Assembly (NCBI RefSeq): GCF_017115105.1
Contig: NZ_JABXKH010000022.1
Coordinates: forward strand, 5,420-38,396
Length of the DNA: 32,977 nt
From: Nostoc sp. NMS2
Lineage (GTDB): Bacteria; Cyanobacteriota; Cyanobacteriia; Cyanobacteriales; Nostocaceae
Reading direction: 5' to 3'
This document shows positions 16,476 through 23,972 of the stretch, piece by piece. The notes under the pieces were generated by a model that was not told where the DNA came from, ran no database searches, and saw nothing but the letters and a program-made list of their open reading frames with translations. The translations under genes were made by a program, and so were the position numbers. Within the stretch, counting starts at the first letter, position 1, and each line of letters opens with the position of its first letter.

Positions 16476-17021
16476 TTACTGAGTACGTTTTTCATTTGAC
16501 TTAACAGCTTCGCTATATTCTTTATTAGATGGCACACACGTTTTATAAATATTATTTGCATTTAAATAATCTTTAAGCAATGCTTGAGAATCTTTCAAAA
16601 AATCATCTTCTCCTATTAACTTATCTGTATATTGTGCTAAAAGAAATCTAGATTGGCGATAAATATTTGCATACGCTTCTCCAGCACTTAAATGTAATTC
16701 AATTTCTTTTTGATAATTAAAAAAGGTTTGGGCTGCTGCTAAAGATGCTGAAATAATAGATAAAATTTTTATTACAAATACTATATTTTTTAGTGTTAAA
16801 ATTTCCAACAAAGGAGAAAGAACTATAACGTTTATCGTGATAATACATATACCTAAAATTCTATGTATTTTTTGTTTTTTTTGAAAAGCCAAAAAATGCG
16901 CTGTCTTAACAGTTCTAGAATCTTTATTTAACTTCTCGATTTCTTGAATAATATTATTCATAGTTTTTTTAAGAACACTCCGCATAGTATTCCCAAAATC
17001 TACTTCATTATCACAAATCAC
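16476..17021 (-). CDS. SLATT-domain two-helix membrane protein
   Basis: This 181-residue protein has two membrane helices (about 55-72 ILGICIITINVIVLSPLL and 80-100 VFVIKILSIISASLAAAQTF). These are followed by FFNYQKEIELHLSAGEAYANIYRQSRFLL, the helix-plus-Hxx(A/S)xxY pattern typical of SLATT domains. SLATT proteins are thought to be pore-forming effectors in nucleotide-signal and other conflict systems. The GTG at 17021 overlaps the recombinase stop by 11 bp; ATG at 16985 or 16961 are possible shorter starts. It is downstream of the recombinase in one transcript and convergent with the caspase-like gene. The gene is AT-rich. No sensor gene (SMODS, LOG) is adjacent, so the activating partner is unclear. 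Confidence 0.65.
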   Translation of the reverse strand: MICDNEVDFGNTMRSVLKKTMNNIIQEIEKLNKDSRTVKTAHFLAFQKKQKIHRILGICIITINVIVLSPLLEILTLKNIVFVIKILSIISASLAAAQTFFNYQKEIELHLSAGEAYANIYRQSRFLLAQYTDKLIGEDDFLKDSQALLKDYLNANNIYKTCVPSNKEYSEAVKSNEKRTQ

Positions 17022-17613
17022 CCCAATCGAAATTCAGGAAACGTCGAGCATTCAGCTTGGTATACTTTTCAGTGTGTTTGATATCGCGGTGTCCGAGAAA
17101 ATCTTGAATTTCCCTAGTGTTGTAACCCTGATTTACCAAATAGTAACCGCAAGCATGGCGCATCATGTGACAGTGAACTTTGATATCAAGCCCAGCCTGT
17201 GCCGCCAGTCGCCCAAGTAGCTTTCGCACCGCATCAGTAGACATCACCTCACCGCGCTCAGAAACGAAGATATATTTGCTATCTGGCAACATCTCTCTGA
17301 GTTCTTTGAGCAAAACCAATTCATCATCTCTCAAGGGATGCACTCCAGAATCGCTGCCCTTTTCCCTGGTGATGAAAATCTGACGTTCGGCCCACATCAG
17401 TGCATCCCAGCGCAACCCACATTTAGAACCCACAGCTTCTCCCACCCTCAGACCGTGGCGAAACATCATCAGCATAAGTGTATAATCACGGTGAGAATAA
17501 CGAGCTTTGCGTTCTAGTGCAGCATCGAGTAGAGATCGCACCTCGCTTGGTGTAAGGTATTCTCTAGACCTGTAATGCTTGTTTGGTAGACGAGTTGGGG
17601 GCGGTAGCCTCAT
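17011..17613 (-). CDS. Small tyrosine recombinase (catalytic domain only)
   Basis: The 200 residues have the tyrosine-recombinase catalytic set: R56 in FRHGLRVGEAV, H149-xx-R152 in HMMRHACGYYL, H175 in LGHRDIKHTEKY and the nucleophile Y184. A lysine in TREKGSD may be the beta-hairpin Lys. The N-terminal core-binding domain of phage integrases is absent, a size like FimB/FimE-type recombinases. Such proteins invert or exchange short DNA segments. The C-terminus overlaps the SLATT start. A perfect 10-bp inverted repeat lies directly upstream of the start codon and is the obvious candidate site. Confidence 0.9.
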   Translation of the reverse strand: MRLPPPTRLPNKHYRSREYLTPSEVRSLLDAALERKARYSHRDYTLMLMMFRHGLRVGEAVGSKCGLRWDALMWAERQIFITREKGSDSGVHPLRDDELVLLKELREMLPDSKYIFVSERGEVMSTDAVRKLLGRLAAQAGLDIKVHCHMMRHACGYYLVNQGYNTREIQDFLGHRDIKHTEKYTKLNARRFLNFDWGDL

Positions 17614-17928
17614 TTATTCCTGGTGGTAGTGTCCGGTGTACGCGACGAAATATGGACACTACCCATTCTCCCAAACCCTGATCCTTTCGTGAACATCCAC
17701 CCCGAAAGTGACCTCAGTTAAGCATTACTTATCTTTCAAGTGCCAAAAAACTCTTTACAGAGAGCGATTGATAAAGCTGGCTTATACATAGTGGTCAGAC
17801 ACCCTGCGATATCAATACTGATATCAGTTGCGTCCTGGGGTGAAAGCTTGGTTTCGTAGAAGTTGGAATGAGAAACCATAAATAACTTCCTTAACCAAAG
17901 CGTATTATCGGGTGTAGGGTAACTATTG
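17614..17928. other. Intergenic region between recombinase and PIN toxin
   Basis: It holds the inverted repeat at 17625-17663 and the palindrome ACTGATATCAGT (17817-17828) with a preceding GATATCA (17808-17814). No convincing coding frame was found. It probably contains the recombinase promoter and the end of the PIN transcript. Confidence 0.5.
17625..17663. promoter_or_regulatory. Inverted repeat GGTAGTGTCC...GGACACTACC upstream of the recombinase
   Basis: Perfect 10-bp arms at 17625-17634 and 17654-17663 with a 19-bp centre. It begins 12 bp upstream of the recombinase start codon. The spacer is long for a simple tyrosine-recombinase core site, so an operator or a compound site is equally possible. 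Confidence 0.6.
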
Positions 17929-18345
17929 CTACTTAGAAGCCAAAAATTCTTGAACAGTCAGAATTTCAATGCCCCTCCAGGGGTTTAGCACCAGCAAATC
18001 ATCATCTCCGGTAACAATACACTCTGCTTGACTACTGAGTGCTAATTCCAAGTATTTGTTATCTTTTGGATCTCGACATTCATCAATCTGCTCAGTCACG
18101 TCAATAAACTGAGCGTTTTCTGTTAAATTTTCTAGAAATTCTTGCCGCCTTTCTTTGGTGAGATACCTATCAAATTTGGGACGATATAAAACCTCTTCTA
18201 ACTCCGATAAGACAGTATTTGATAATACGATAACGCCAATAACAGTAGCTTGTTCTAATGCCTGCCGTGGCTTGCTTTGACTAAACAAAAATGCGCTAAT
18301 CAGCACATTCGTATCAAATACGAACCGTCGATTATTCGTCATCAT
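17929..18345 (-). CDS. PIN-domain toxin (putative ribonuclease)
   Basis: This 138-residue single PIN domain has conserved acids at D11 (RFVFDTNVLISAFL), E48 (VLSELEEVL), D92/D95 (RDPKDNKYLELAL) and D114-D116 (CIVTGDDDLLVLNP). PIN toxins are Mg-dependent RNases. The start overlaps the end of the antitoxin gene by 14 bp, the standard arrangement. MMTNN offers two adjacent ATGs. Length and motif spacing match the family of PIN TA toxin components common in cyanobacteria. It probably acts in plasmid maintenance or phage defence. Confidence 0.88.
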   Translation of the reverse strand: MMTNNRRFVFDTNVLISAFLFSQSKPRQALEQATVIGVIVLSNTVLSELEEVLYRPKFDRYLTKERRQEFLENLTENAQFIDVTEQIDECRDPKDNKYLELALSSQAECIVTGDDDLLVLNPWRGIEILTVQEFLASK

Positions 18346-18607
18346 TCAAAATCGATTCTAAGATTTCAGGCGTTAATCCTCGCTCTTGTGCTTCAAGGCT
18401 AGCTTTATCCATCGTGTTTCTTAAACGTGCAATCGCCTCAAGTCTTGGAGTTGTAAATTGAGACTGCATAATTGCCGCAATCTTAAGTTGCAATTGTTCC
18501 CGTTCTTCTTCAGTGGCATTGCGGTATGCCTCTGCTACCAAGGAGGGGACTTTGATAGTAATTTCTTCTTTAGTAATCATGGCCTGTTCGCTTCCATAAT
18601 TTCTCAT
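18332..18607 (-). CDS. Antitoxin of the PIN toxin pair
   Basis: This 91-residue protein is encoded directly before, and overlapping, the PIN toxin. ITKEEITIKVPSLVAEAY is an N-terminal strand-helix suggestive of a DNA-binding or dimerisation module. The C-terminal RNTMDKASLEAQERGLTPEILESILNDDE probably wraps the toxin. It is nearly identical to the orphan at 4566-4841. The 5' flank is also conserved, so the promoter/operator was probably copied too. ATG 18580 is an alternative start. Confidence 0.8.
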   Translation of the reverse strand: MRNYGSEQAMITKEEITIKVPSLVAEAYRNATEEEREQLQLKIAAIMQSQFTTPRLEAIARLRNTMDKASLEAQERGLTPEILESILNDDE

Positions 18608-18661
18608 CTTTAATTATGTTACTTCCTTGGCTCAAGAGATTGACGGATTAAATAAGTTGCA

Positions 18662-18724
18662 GGTGCTTGACCTCAGACGCACATCGCCACTGCGTGGCTC
18701 GTTTGCCTCTTCCGGTCAAGCACC
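18662..18724. repeat. Nested inverted-repeat element upstream of the TA pair
   Basis: GGTGCTTGACC (18662-18672) pairs with GGTCAAGCACC (18714-18724). Inside it GCCAC (18686-18690) pairs with GTGGC (18694-18698). The folded shape resembles small dispersed repeats of cyanobacteria; it could also terminate the upstream minus-strand transcript. Confidence 0.5.
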
Positions 18725-18778
18725 CGCTTAATAAATAATTGCTGAAGGGGTAAATAATCCTAGTTTAAAAAAGTATAG

Positions 18779-18985
18779 TCAAAGATAAGAATCCACAAGT
18801 TTCCCCTGAGTTGACCACTTCTCATCTAGAAGACGACAAGCGACATAAACAACATTTTGAGGATTGCGCTTGTGTCTTCCATTCGTACCCCAAGAACGAA
18901 CAGTATAATCACCTTGATAACCTAAAACAAGTGCAAGCTCGTCATAAGTTAATTGCCACTTTTTCTTAAATTCTATTGGGTGCAT
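18779..18985 (-). CDS. Small helix-turn-helix-like protein, copy 1
   Basis: 68 residues from ATG 18985, with AGGTG seven bases upstream; an in-frame GTG at 18994 is weaker and gives a length unlike its sister. The pattern IEFKKKWQLTYDELALVLGYQGDYTVRSWGTNGRHKRNPQNVVYVACRLLDEKW looks like a short DNA-binding helix-turn-helix. It is a close paralogue of 19037-19243, with identical length. Probably a small transcription regulator of the minus-strand module; the target is unknown. Confidence 0.6.
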   Translation of the reverse strand: MHPIEFKKKWQLTYDELALVLGYQGDYTVRSWGTNGRHKRNPQNVVYVACRLLDEKWSTQGKLVDSYL

Positions 18986-19036
18986 AGTATTCACCTATTT
19001 CAAGTAATTAATTAGCAGAGACGCAAAGAGAAATTA

Positions 19037-19243
19037 TCAAAGGTAAGAATCTATAACTTTCCCCTCAACTGACCATTTTTCATCTAGAAGGCGACAAGCA
19101 ACATAAGCAACTTTTTGAGGGTTGCGCCTGTGCCCTCCATTTATCCCCCAGCAACGGACAGTGAAATCATTTTCGTAACCTAAGACGAGTGCTAGCTCGT
19201 TGTAAGTTAATTGCCACTTTTTCTTAAATTCTATTGGGTGCAT
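19037..19243 (-). CDS. Small helix-turn-helix-like protein, copy 2
   Basis: 68 residues, tandem paralogue of the preceding entry. MHPIEFKKKWQLTYNELALVLGYENDFTVRCWGINGGHRRNPQKVAYVACRLLDEKW differs mainly in surface-type residues and has the same frame length. The two are separated by about 50 bp without a strong promoter visible. It sits directly downstream of the P-loop ATPase, so it may be the distal part of the same transcript. Confidence 0.6.
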   Translation of the reverse strand: MHPIEFKKKWQLTYNELALVLGYENDFTVRCWGINGGHRRNPQKVAYVACRLLDEKWSVEGKVIDSYL

Positions 19244-19320
19244 AAATGTAAATCCCTCACTATTTTTAATCGACTAATCGACAAAGTTTTCAGGTTTTGT
19301 GACTGACGAGAAATATTTCT

Positions 19321-20778
19321 CTAACGAGCGCTAATAAATCTGAGCAAGCTATCAGGATAAAACCAGTCAGGAACTGTGACGCGCTTTGATTCAATCAGAT
19401 TTCCGTCGTCATCATAAAGACCACTAATTTCAGCATGGTTTAGAGGTACGCGACCGTTCTTTGACTTGCGCTTGATTTGGATAGTTTCGCTTTGCCTTAA
19501 ATCATTAAACCCCTCAGCATTGCCAGAAGCGGCATTAGTAAAAGCATGAGAAATACAAACTAGATATTCGGCTGCTTTGCGAACATCAGTAAGTGAATGT
19601 CTCACAAACTTTTTGACTGATTCTTTGCAATCATCTTGCATAGAAAGCTGTGTCAATTCATCCCAAAGTGTTTGAATAGGGGTGTCGTTTTCTGTGCGGT
19701 CACTCCAACGTTGAACAGCTTCATCCATTGCCTCACCAATAGCTAAATAATCGTTGCGTTCGCCGATTAATTCCGGCTCCAAAGGTATCAACAACTTCCA
19801 AGCTTTAGCTCTGTTCTTATGTCCATGAGCGTCAACGATTGATGTAATATTCCAATCAAAAATCGCCTTCCTACACATAACAATTGATGCAGCAAAACTA
19901 CTTTTACCACTACCTTGACCTCCCAACACCCAAACTGGTTTTGTGGACTCGATGACATCCCATAGCCAACCGCCCTCATGATTTTTCAATAGTTGAACTA
20001 ATTCTTGGGCGGTCGTTCCTTGTGGAGCCTTAACTTTTTCACTACTGGGATTGATGTTTTCTGCGTCCGCTTTGCGCTTGTCTCTTCTGTTTTCAGCAAT
20101 GGATTTGTCAGCTACGGAGTCAGCAACCGCGAACTGTTTTTTAGTGTTGCTAAACTGTAAATCTTCAAGCTCTGACTGACGCTGATACTGTTGTTGCAAT
20201 TCATCAAGAGAGATATAGCGTTCTTGGACTAACAAATTATCAGCGCGTCTGTCGATGTCCTTCTTATGTTTGTCTGATATCCGTGCTGATTCATGTGACT
20301 GCAAATCGCGCTCAGTCCTAGTAATTAACCCTTGGCGCTTAATAGCTGTCTTAAAATCTTCCAGACGTTGAAAACTTGATTCGTTGTCAATCTCATCTTT
20401 AGCAGCCCAGCAGTAATAACCCATCCAGATAAAAGCAGGCGCGACTAATAACCACAGACTAGGATTCTCTGATGGAGCCAAATCTGACGTAATGAAAGCA
20501 CCGTCAGGGAGAGATACAACATCATTAAACTGTCGTGACTTCCATACTTCTGTTAGCAATCTGTACTTGAAACGACAGTATTTATTATCAAGTACTGATT
20601 GTGATTTTGCGGGTTTGTTATAGTACTTCCCAAATGTCCGTTTATTCGCGGTAGTAGGACAAAATCGCACTTCAGTAAATTGATAAGGGTGCGGTGTCTG
20701 CCCATAGTAATAAGCGCTGAAAAGCCCCAGAAGTAAAGCTGTGACAGCACCAATTTTCAGTAGGGGTTGAGCCTTCAT
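19321..20778 (-). CDS. Membrane-anchored P-loop ATPase (FtsK/HerA/coupling-protein-like)
   Basis: This 485-residue protein starts with a hydrophobic segment (about 6-26 LLKIGAVTALLLGLFSAYYYG). A second is at about 105-122 (SLWLLVAPAFIWMGYYCWAA), followed by a charged, coiled-coil-like linker (about 130-260). The ATPase follows: VLGGQGSGKSSFAASIV (Walker A G286-S293), a Walker B-like TLWDELTQL, and RKAAEYLVCISHAF. Two N-terminal membrane helices before a motor domain resemble type IV coupling proteins and FtsK-type pumps, but no close family was recognised. It overlaps the upstream membrane-protein gene by 4 bp (ATGA). I infer a DNA- or protein-translocating membrane motor. Confidence 0.6.
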   Translation of the reverse strand: MKAQPLLKIGAVTALLLGLFSAYYYGQTPHPYQFTEVRFCPTTANKRTFGKYYNKPAKSQSVLDNKYCRFKYRLLTEVWKSRQFNDVVSLPDGAFITSDLAPSENPSLWLLVAPAFIWMGYYCWAAKDEIDNESSFQRLEDFKTAIKRQGLITRTERDLQSHESARISDKHKKDIDRRADNLLVQERYISLDELQQQYQRQSELEDLQFSNTKKQFAVADSVADKSIAENRRDKRKADAENINPSSEKVKAPQGTTAQELVQLLKNHEGGWLWDVIESTKPVWVLGGQGSGKSSFAASIVMCRKAIFDWNITSIVDAHGHKNRAKAWKLLIPLEPELIGERNDYLAIGEAMDEAVQRWSDRTENDTPIQTLWDELTQLSMQDDCKESVKKFVRHSLTDVRKAAEYLVCISHAFTNAASGNAEGFNDLRQSETIQIKRKSKNGRVPLNHAEISGLYDDDGNLIESKRVTVPDWFYPDSLLRFISAR

Positions 20779-21365
20779 GACTTGGATTTGTGGATGCCGT
20801 AAACAACACTACCTGCCACTAATGCACCCACCACAAACACAATAGTTTTGTCTGATTCTGGCAGACGGTTAAAATCTTCTACAGTCGCTTTGATGTTGTC
20901 ATAAGTCTTGTGTGAATTCTGCATTGTGGCGTAAAAATCGCCGATAGCAGTCCACAAAATGAAGCATCCGAATATTGTTTGAAAGAGAAATTTTATCGCC
21001 TTGTCCATGTCCGTAAAAACCCATCCTTCAGGAGACTTGTTTACGGTGAACTCCAACAAATCACGATTGACTATTTGATTAATTCCCAACACAATAGCGA
21101 CCGCAGGCATTAGCCCCGCCGAGCCTGTAGCTATTACTAAATACTTAGCCAAGCAATAGGAAGTAACACCCCAGCCGCAAGATTCAATTCCTTTAAGAAC
21201 AGCGCGACTGCGATTAAGCTTTTCAATTTCCTTCGCTTTGAATCTTTTAATAGCTTCTTGTTCATCCTGGGTAAATGCAGTATCAGGAAAGTCTTGATAG
21301 AAGCGTGATTGTTCGGTGTCCCCGTCTTGCAATTCGGTGTCAAGTTCATCTAACATTGTTCTCAT
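20775..21365 (-). CDS. Polytopic membrane protein of unknown family
   Basis: This 196-residue protein has an acidic N-terminus (MRTMLDELDTELQDGD) and a charged helix (DEQEAIKRFKAKEIEKLNRSR). About three membrane spans follow: LVIATGSAGLMPAVAIVLGI, FLFQTIFGCFILWTAIGDF and TIVFVVGALVAGSVVYGI. The stop overlaps the ATPase start by 4 bp, so the two are very likely partners. A hairpin 16 bp upstream of the ATG (21381-21408) includes its GGGGA ribosome-binding sequence in the stem, which would restrain translation. Not recognised. Confidence 0.55.
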   Translation of the reverse strand: MRTMLDELDTELQDGDTEQSRFYQDFPDTAFTQDEQEAIKRFKAKEIEKLNRSRAVLKGIESCGWGVTSYCLAKYLVIATGSAGLMPAVAIVLGINQIVNRDLLEFTVNKSPEGWVFTDMDKAIKFLFQTIFGCFILWTAIGDFYATMQNSHKTYDNIKATVEDFNRLPESDKTIVFVVGALVAGSVVYGIHKSKS

Positions 21366-21380
21366 GACTAATTTTCATTT

Positions 21381-21408
21381 CCCCTACTGAGCGGTAACTT
21401 AGTAGGGG
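21381..21408 (-). promoter_or_regulatory. Hairpin covering the ribosome-binding site of the membrane-protein gene
   Basis: Perfect 8-bp stem CCCCTACT / AGTAGGGG with a 12-base loop. On the minus strand the 3' arm AGTAGGGGA contains the Shine-Dalgarno-like GGGGA before ATG 21365. On the plus strand the stem is followed by ATTTTTAG, so it might also act as a terminator for plus-strand transcripts. Confidence 0.5.
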
Positions 21409-21423
21409 ATTTTTAGATGCTGA

Positions 21424-22071
21424 TTACTCGAAAATCGTAGAAACAGCAGTACGGAAGGCTTGCACTAACTTGTTAGTCGTAAATGACTTACGAGGCACTA
21501 AATCAAGGTCTGAACCTTCGCCATAAGTCAATAGATGTTTTGCCTTTTCTGTCTCATAAGTCCTATCAGCGTCTAGCTGTGCCTTAACAGGTCGGGCTAA
21601 CTGCGATTTAGCAGCCGCCAGATGGTCAACTTTGCTCATGTGATAATCGATGTAAGCCTTGAGCTTAACTAGGTCGATGCTTTCTCTGTAGCGCTGATTC
21701 TCTAGTGTGCGGTCGCTGGCCAGCTTCAATCCGATTTCTGAGCGCTCATGACCGTACTTTAAATTTGCGATCGTTAAATCAGCACTGGCTTTGTCGAGAG
21801 CAATACCAGACGCACCAGCTTGCTTGTAAATCTCTGCAAGTCCTTTGTTATATTCCTCAGTGCCTTTGATGAACGCTGACAGGTTATCTGTGATGTAGGG
21901 CATGATGGTTAAGATGCGCTCACCTTCGTTACCCATTTCCCCTACTTTGGTCAGCGCTGCATCGTCGCCATTGATGCAACCCATGATTAAGCTATCAGCG
22001 ACACCCAACTTTTCAGCCCTTGCCTTGAGCTTTTTACCATGCTTGCCGACTAGATTCTTGATATGTTTCAC
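21424..22071 (-). CDS. Unrecognised soluble helical protein
   Basis: 215 residues from a GTG with AGGAG eight bases upstream. It starts with a basic segment (KHIKNLVGKHGKKLKARAEK). It is otherwise mostly alpha-helical, with a central heptad-like region (about 90-165, EYNKGLAEIYKQAGASGIALDKASADLTIANLKYGHERSEIGLKLASDRTLENQRYRESI). No catalytic motif or transmembrane segment is evident. Its position among membrane-protein and ATPase genes suggests a cytoplasmic component of the same apparatus. No function is assigned. Confidence 0.45.
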   Translation of the reverse strand: MKHIKNLVGKHGKKLKARAEKLGVADSLIMGCINGDDAALTKVGEMGNEGERILTIMPYITDNLSAFIKGTEEYNKGLAEIYKQAGASGIALDKASADLTIANLKYGHERSEIGLKLASDRTLENQRYRESIDLVKLKAYIDYHMSKVDHLAAAKSQLARPVKAQLDADRTYETEKAKHLLTYGEGSDLDLVPRKSFTTNKLVQAFRTAVSTIFE

Positions 22072-22240
22072 GTTTTTGACTCCTGTATGTGCAACATTCC
22101 GTCATAAACCATTGAGAGAGGGGGGCCAGCAGTGCAATTAGTAACGGTATCCCCACAAGCCCAATCAACAAATGTTTGTAAGTGAGCTTGTTTGCTCCTT
22201 TAATCGATAATTCCGGCGAAAGATAACGCGAGGTCTGCAA
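22034..22240 (-). CDS. Possible small one-helix membrane protein
   Basis: A short frame overlaps both neighbours. It contains KHLLIGLVGIPLLIALLAPLSQWF, a convincing single membrane helix, between a polar N-terminus and a basic tail (YRSQKRETYQESSRQAW). It fills a 128-bp gap between two otherwise tightly packed genes. An AAAGGAGC sits at the upstream stop codon, but the only start at this frame's 5' end is a TTG, and no usual codon is at the ideal distance from that site. Coding status uncertain. Confidence 0.35.
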   Translation of the reverse strand: MQTSRYLSPELSIKGANKLTYKHLLIGLVGIPLLIALLAPLSQWFMTECCTYRSQKRETYQESSRQAW

Positions 22241-22850
22241 ACTGGCTTTTGTAGTCCAGGGCGGTTGCCTCCATCGCTTGCTTGATCTGGGTCAGTTCAC
22301 TGCCTGCAACATCATCCATCTCTGCCAGCGTCTGCCTTATTTCGTCGGCTTTGCGTCGGATTTTTGATACTTCCTGATTTTTGAATTCCCTTGCAAAGTG
22401 GACGAGCGCGTTAAAAATCGCCTCGTTTAACTCTTTTCTGGATGCAAAGGTGGAAGCGATGGACACTGTAATCTGTTTCACATCCGCCGCTTTGAGTTCA
22501 ATTCCTGCGCCCTGTGCAATATCTGCAACGAGGGCTTGCTTTTCCTGCTCAGTCAGCACAATCTGATTCTCTGGTTCGGCAACTGCAAGCTGATTAGATT
22601 CAACTTCAGGCTGTGCATCTTCTGCCCCTACTAGAAACGTTTCTTCAACAGATTCATCAATTACAGTTAATCGGTTGGTTGCTTTTTCTTTGAGATAATC
22701 AACGGCTTGGCTCAATTGCTCTTTGGTTGGATTGTCAAGGTCATCGCACTCGACAGCGATCGCTGCTGACGTGTAATCGTCTTTGGTAAATCCTTGATAA
22801 CCCTGTTTGTACAAACGAGCGCGGACATTGTTAGTAAATTTGTCAGACAT
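22200..22850 (-). CDS. Unrecognised acidic, coiled-coil protein
   Basis: 216 residues with a good GGAGC eight bases before ATG 22850. The N-terminal about 50 residues look like a small helical domain (DKFTNNVRARLYKQGYQGFTKDDYTSAAIAV). A Glu/Val-rich linker follows (about 68-100), then a long charged helix (about 150-200, NQEVSKIRRKADEIRQTLAEMDD). It is soluble. Co-directional with and 12 bp from the gene upstream (22863). No domain recognised. Confidence 0.45.
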   Translation of the reverse strand: MSDKFTNNVRARLYKQGYQGFTKDDYTSAAIAVECDDLDNPTKEQLSQAVDYLKEKATNRLTVIDESVEETFLVGAEDAQPEVESNQLAVAEPENQIVLTEQEKQALVADIAQGAGIELKAADVKQITVSIASTFASRKELNEAIFNALVHFAREFKNQEVSKIRRKADEIRQTLAEMDDVAGSELTQIKQAMEATALDYKSQFADLALSFAGIID

Positions 22851-22862
22851 GGTAATTGCTCC

Positions 22863-23372
22863 TTATAGGGCTAGTGTTAAAACTTCGATGGTTGCGGATT
22901 TTATCGGTTGTGAGCGCTTGTTGATTGCCCATTTAGCAGCAACAAACGCAACAAGGGCTAAATCTTTGCAGTGGTAAATATTTTCAGCGCTGAAAGATAG
23001 TTCAGCTTTCTCAAACCAGTAGTAAGGAGTGCTACGCGGTACGTGGTCAAGATTGATTTTTAAATAGTCTGCAAGAAGCTTCATAAATTCTTCTCCGTGA
23101 TATTGAGCATCCATCTCGTAGAAGTGCTTGAATGCCTCCCAGCGTTCACTGAATCCCTCACCGCGACCTGTAAAGCTGCCGTAGCGACGTTTAAATCCGG
23201 CGAATGTCTCAACTATCTTTTGAGCATCGCTACCCAGCACGTTGAAACTAAAATGCTGTTTCAGAATAGAGACTGTCCGATACCAAGTAATGTCAGCAAT
23301 CTCTTTCCCTAACTCGCGCTCGTAGACTCGTTTGAGTTTTCGATACTTAGCCACATACTCTTTATTTGACAC
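22863..23372 (-). CDS. Unrecognised protein, start of a tightly packed block
   Basis: 169 residues from a GTG preceded by GGAGGTAAT, a strong ribosome-binding site. Aromatic- and lysine-rich (KEYVAKYRKLKRVYERELGKEI, FKRRYGSFTGRGEGFSERWEAFKHFYEMDAQYHGEEF), no transmembrane segment. The C-terminus (ALVAFVAAKWAINKRSQ) is amphipathic. It lies upstream of four further co-directional genes with short or negative spacing. No homology recognised. Confidence 0.45.
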   Translation of the reverse strand: MSNKEYVAKYRKLKRVYERELGKEIADITWYRTVSILKQHFSFNVLGSDAQKIVETFAGFKRRYGSFTGRGEGFSERWEAFKHFYEMDAQYHGEEFMKLLADYLKINLDHVPRSTPYYWFEKAELSFSAENIYHCKDLALVAFVAAKWAINKRSQPIKSATIEVLTLAL

Positions 23373-23699
23373 ATTACCTCCGTCTTATTCTGTAATGGTG
23401 TATAAAATTGATTCGTATTCCGAATGCGTCCAAGGTATTTGATGTATGTAATTAGCTGAATCAGTTATCTCGATACGACCCGCTAGCTGAAAGCTATCAA
23501 TAACTCTGAAAAATAACTCTGAAAAATTTCAAAGTATGTTTTTTCGTCGGCTATAATCACGCAATAACAAGGCTTGCCAGAGTTTCTGATATATTGACAA
23601 AATTCCTTTTACCCCCGTAAAAGCGCCCGTTTTGGACTAGTTGACGCGCTTGTACCTTTGCTTTTGGACGTTTTGCGCGGTAGTAGATGTTACCAAGGT
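23373..23699. other. 327-bp gap with a start-less open frame
   Basis: On the minus strand a frame following the 96-residue gene runs open through about 58 codons (NIYYRAKRPKAKVQARQLVQNGRFYGGKRNFV...) to a stop near 23570. It has no usual start codon; it could be a gene remnant or a minus-one frameshift extension of the gene upstream. AATAACTCTGAAA is tandemly repeated near 23505-23530. I see no clear promoter or RNA gene. Confidence 0.4.
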
Positions 23700-23972
23700 T
23701 TAGAACAAACTCAACTGTATTGAGTTCTTATTTATCTCTGCTGTGTGCTGTTTATATAAGCTCGGAATTTCATAACAACGCCTTAGCACTTTGTCACGAT
23801 TGAGCTTTAAGTCAGCGCTCTTAGACTGACGCGGTAAAGGACGGAAATAATATTGTGTGTGGTTGATACTGTCACTGCTTGTTAAATATCTGTACAGCGT
23901 TCCATCAATGAAGTAAGTTTTGCTCTGGCTCAATAGCGTGACGCATCCTACAAGCTCTTTATCAATCATCAT
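23700..23972 (-). CDS. Unrecognised small protein
   Basis: About 90 residues from ATG 23972, which has GGGAGA seven bases upstream; an in-frame start at 23990 lacks one. The start overlaps the stop of the preceding gene (ATGATGATTGA), indicating translational coupling. The sequence (MMIDKELVGCVTLLSQSKTYFIDGTLYRYLTSSDSINHTQYYFRPLPRQSKSADLKLNRDKVLRRCYEIPS) looks like a small beta-rich domain with a basic tail. No membrane segment and no known family. Confidence 0.45.
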   Translation of the reverse strand: MMIDKELVGCVTLLSQSKTYFIDGTLYRYLTSSDSINHTQYYFRPLPRQSKSADLKLNRDKVLRRCYEIPSLYKQHTAEINKNSIQLSLF

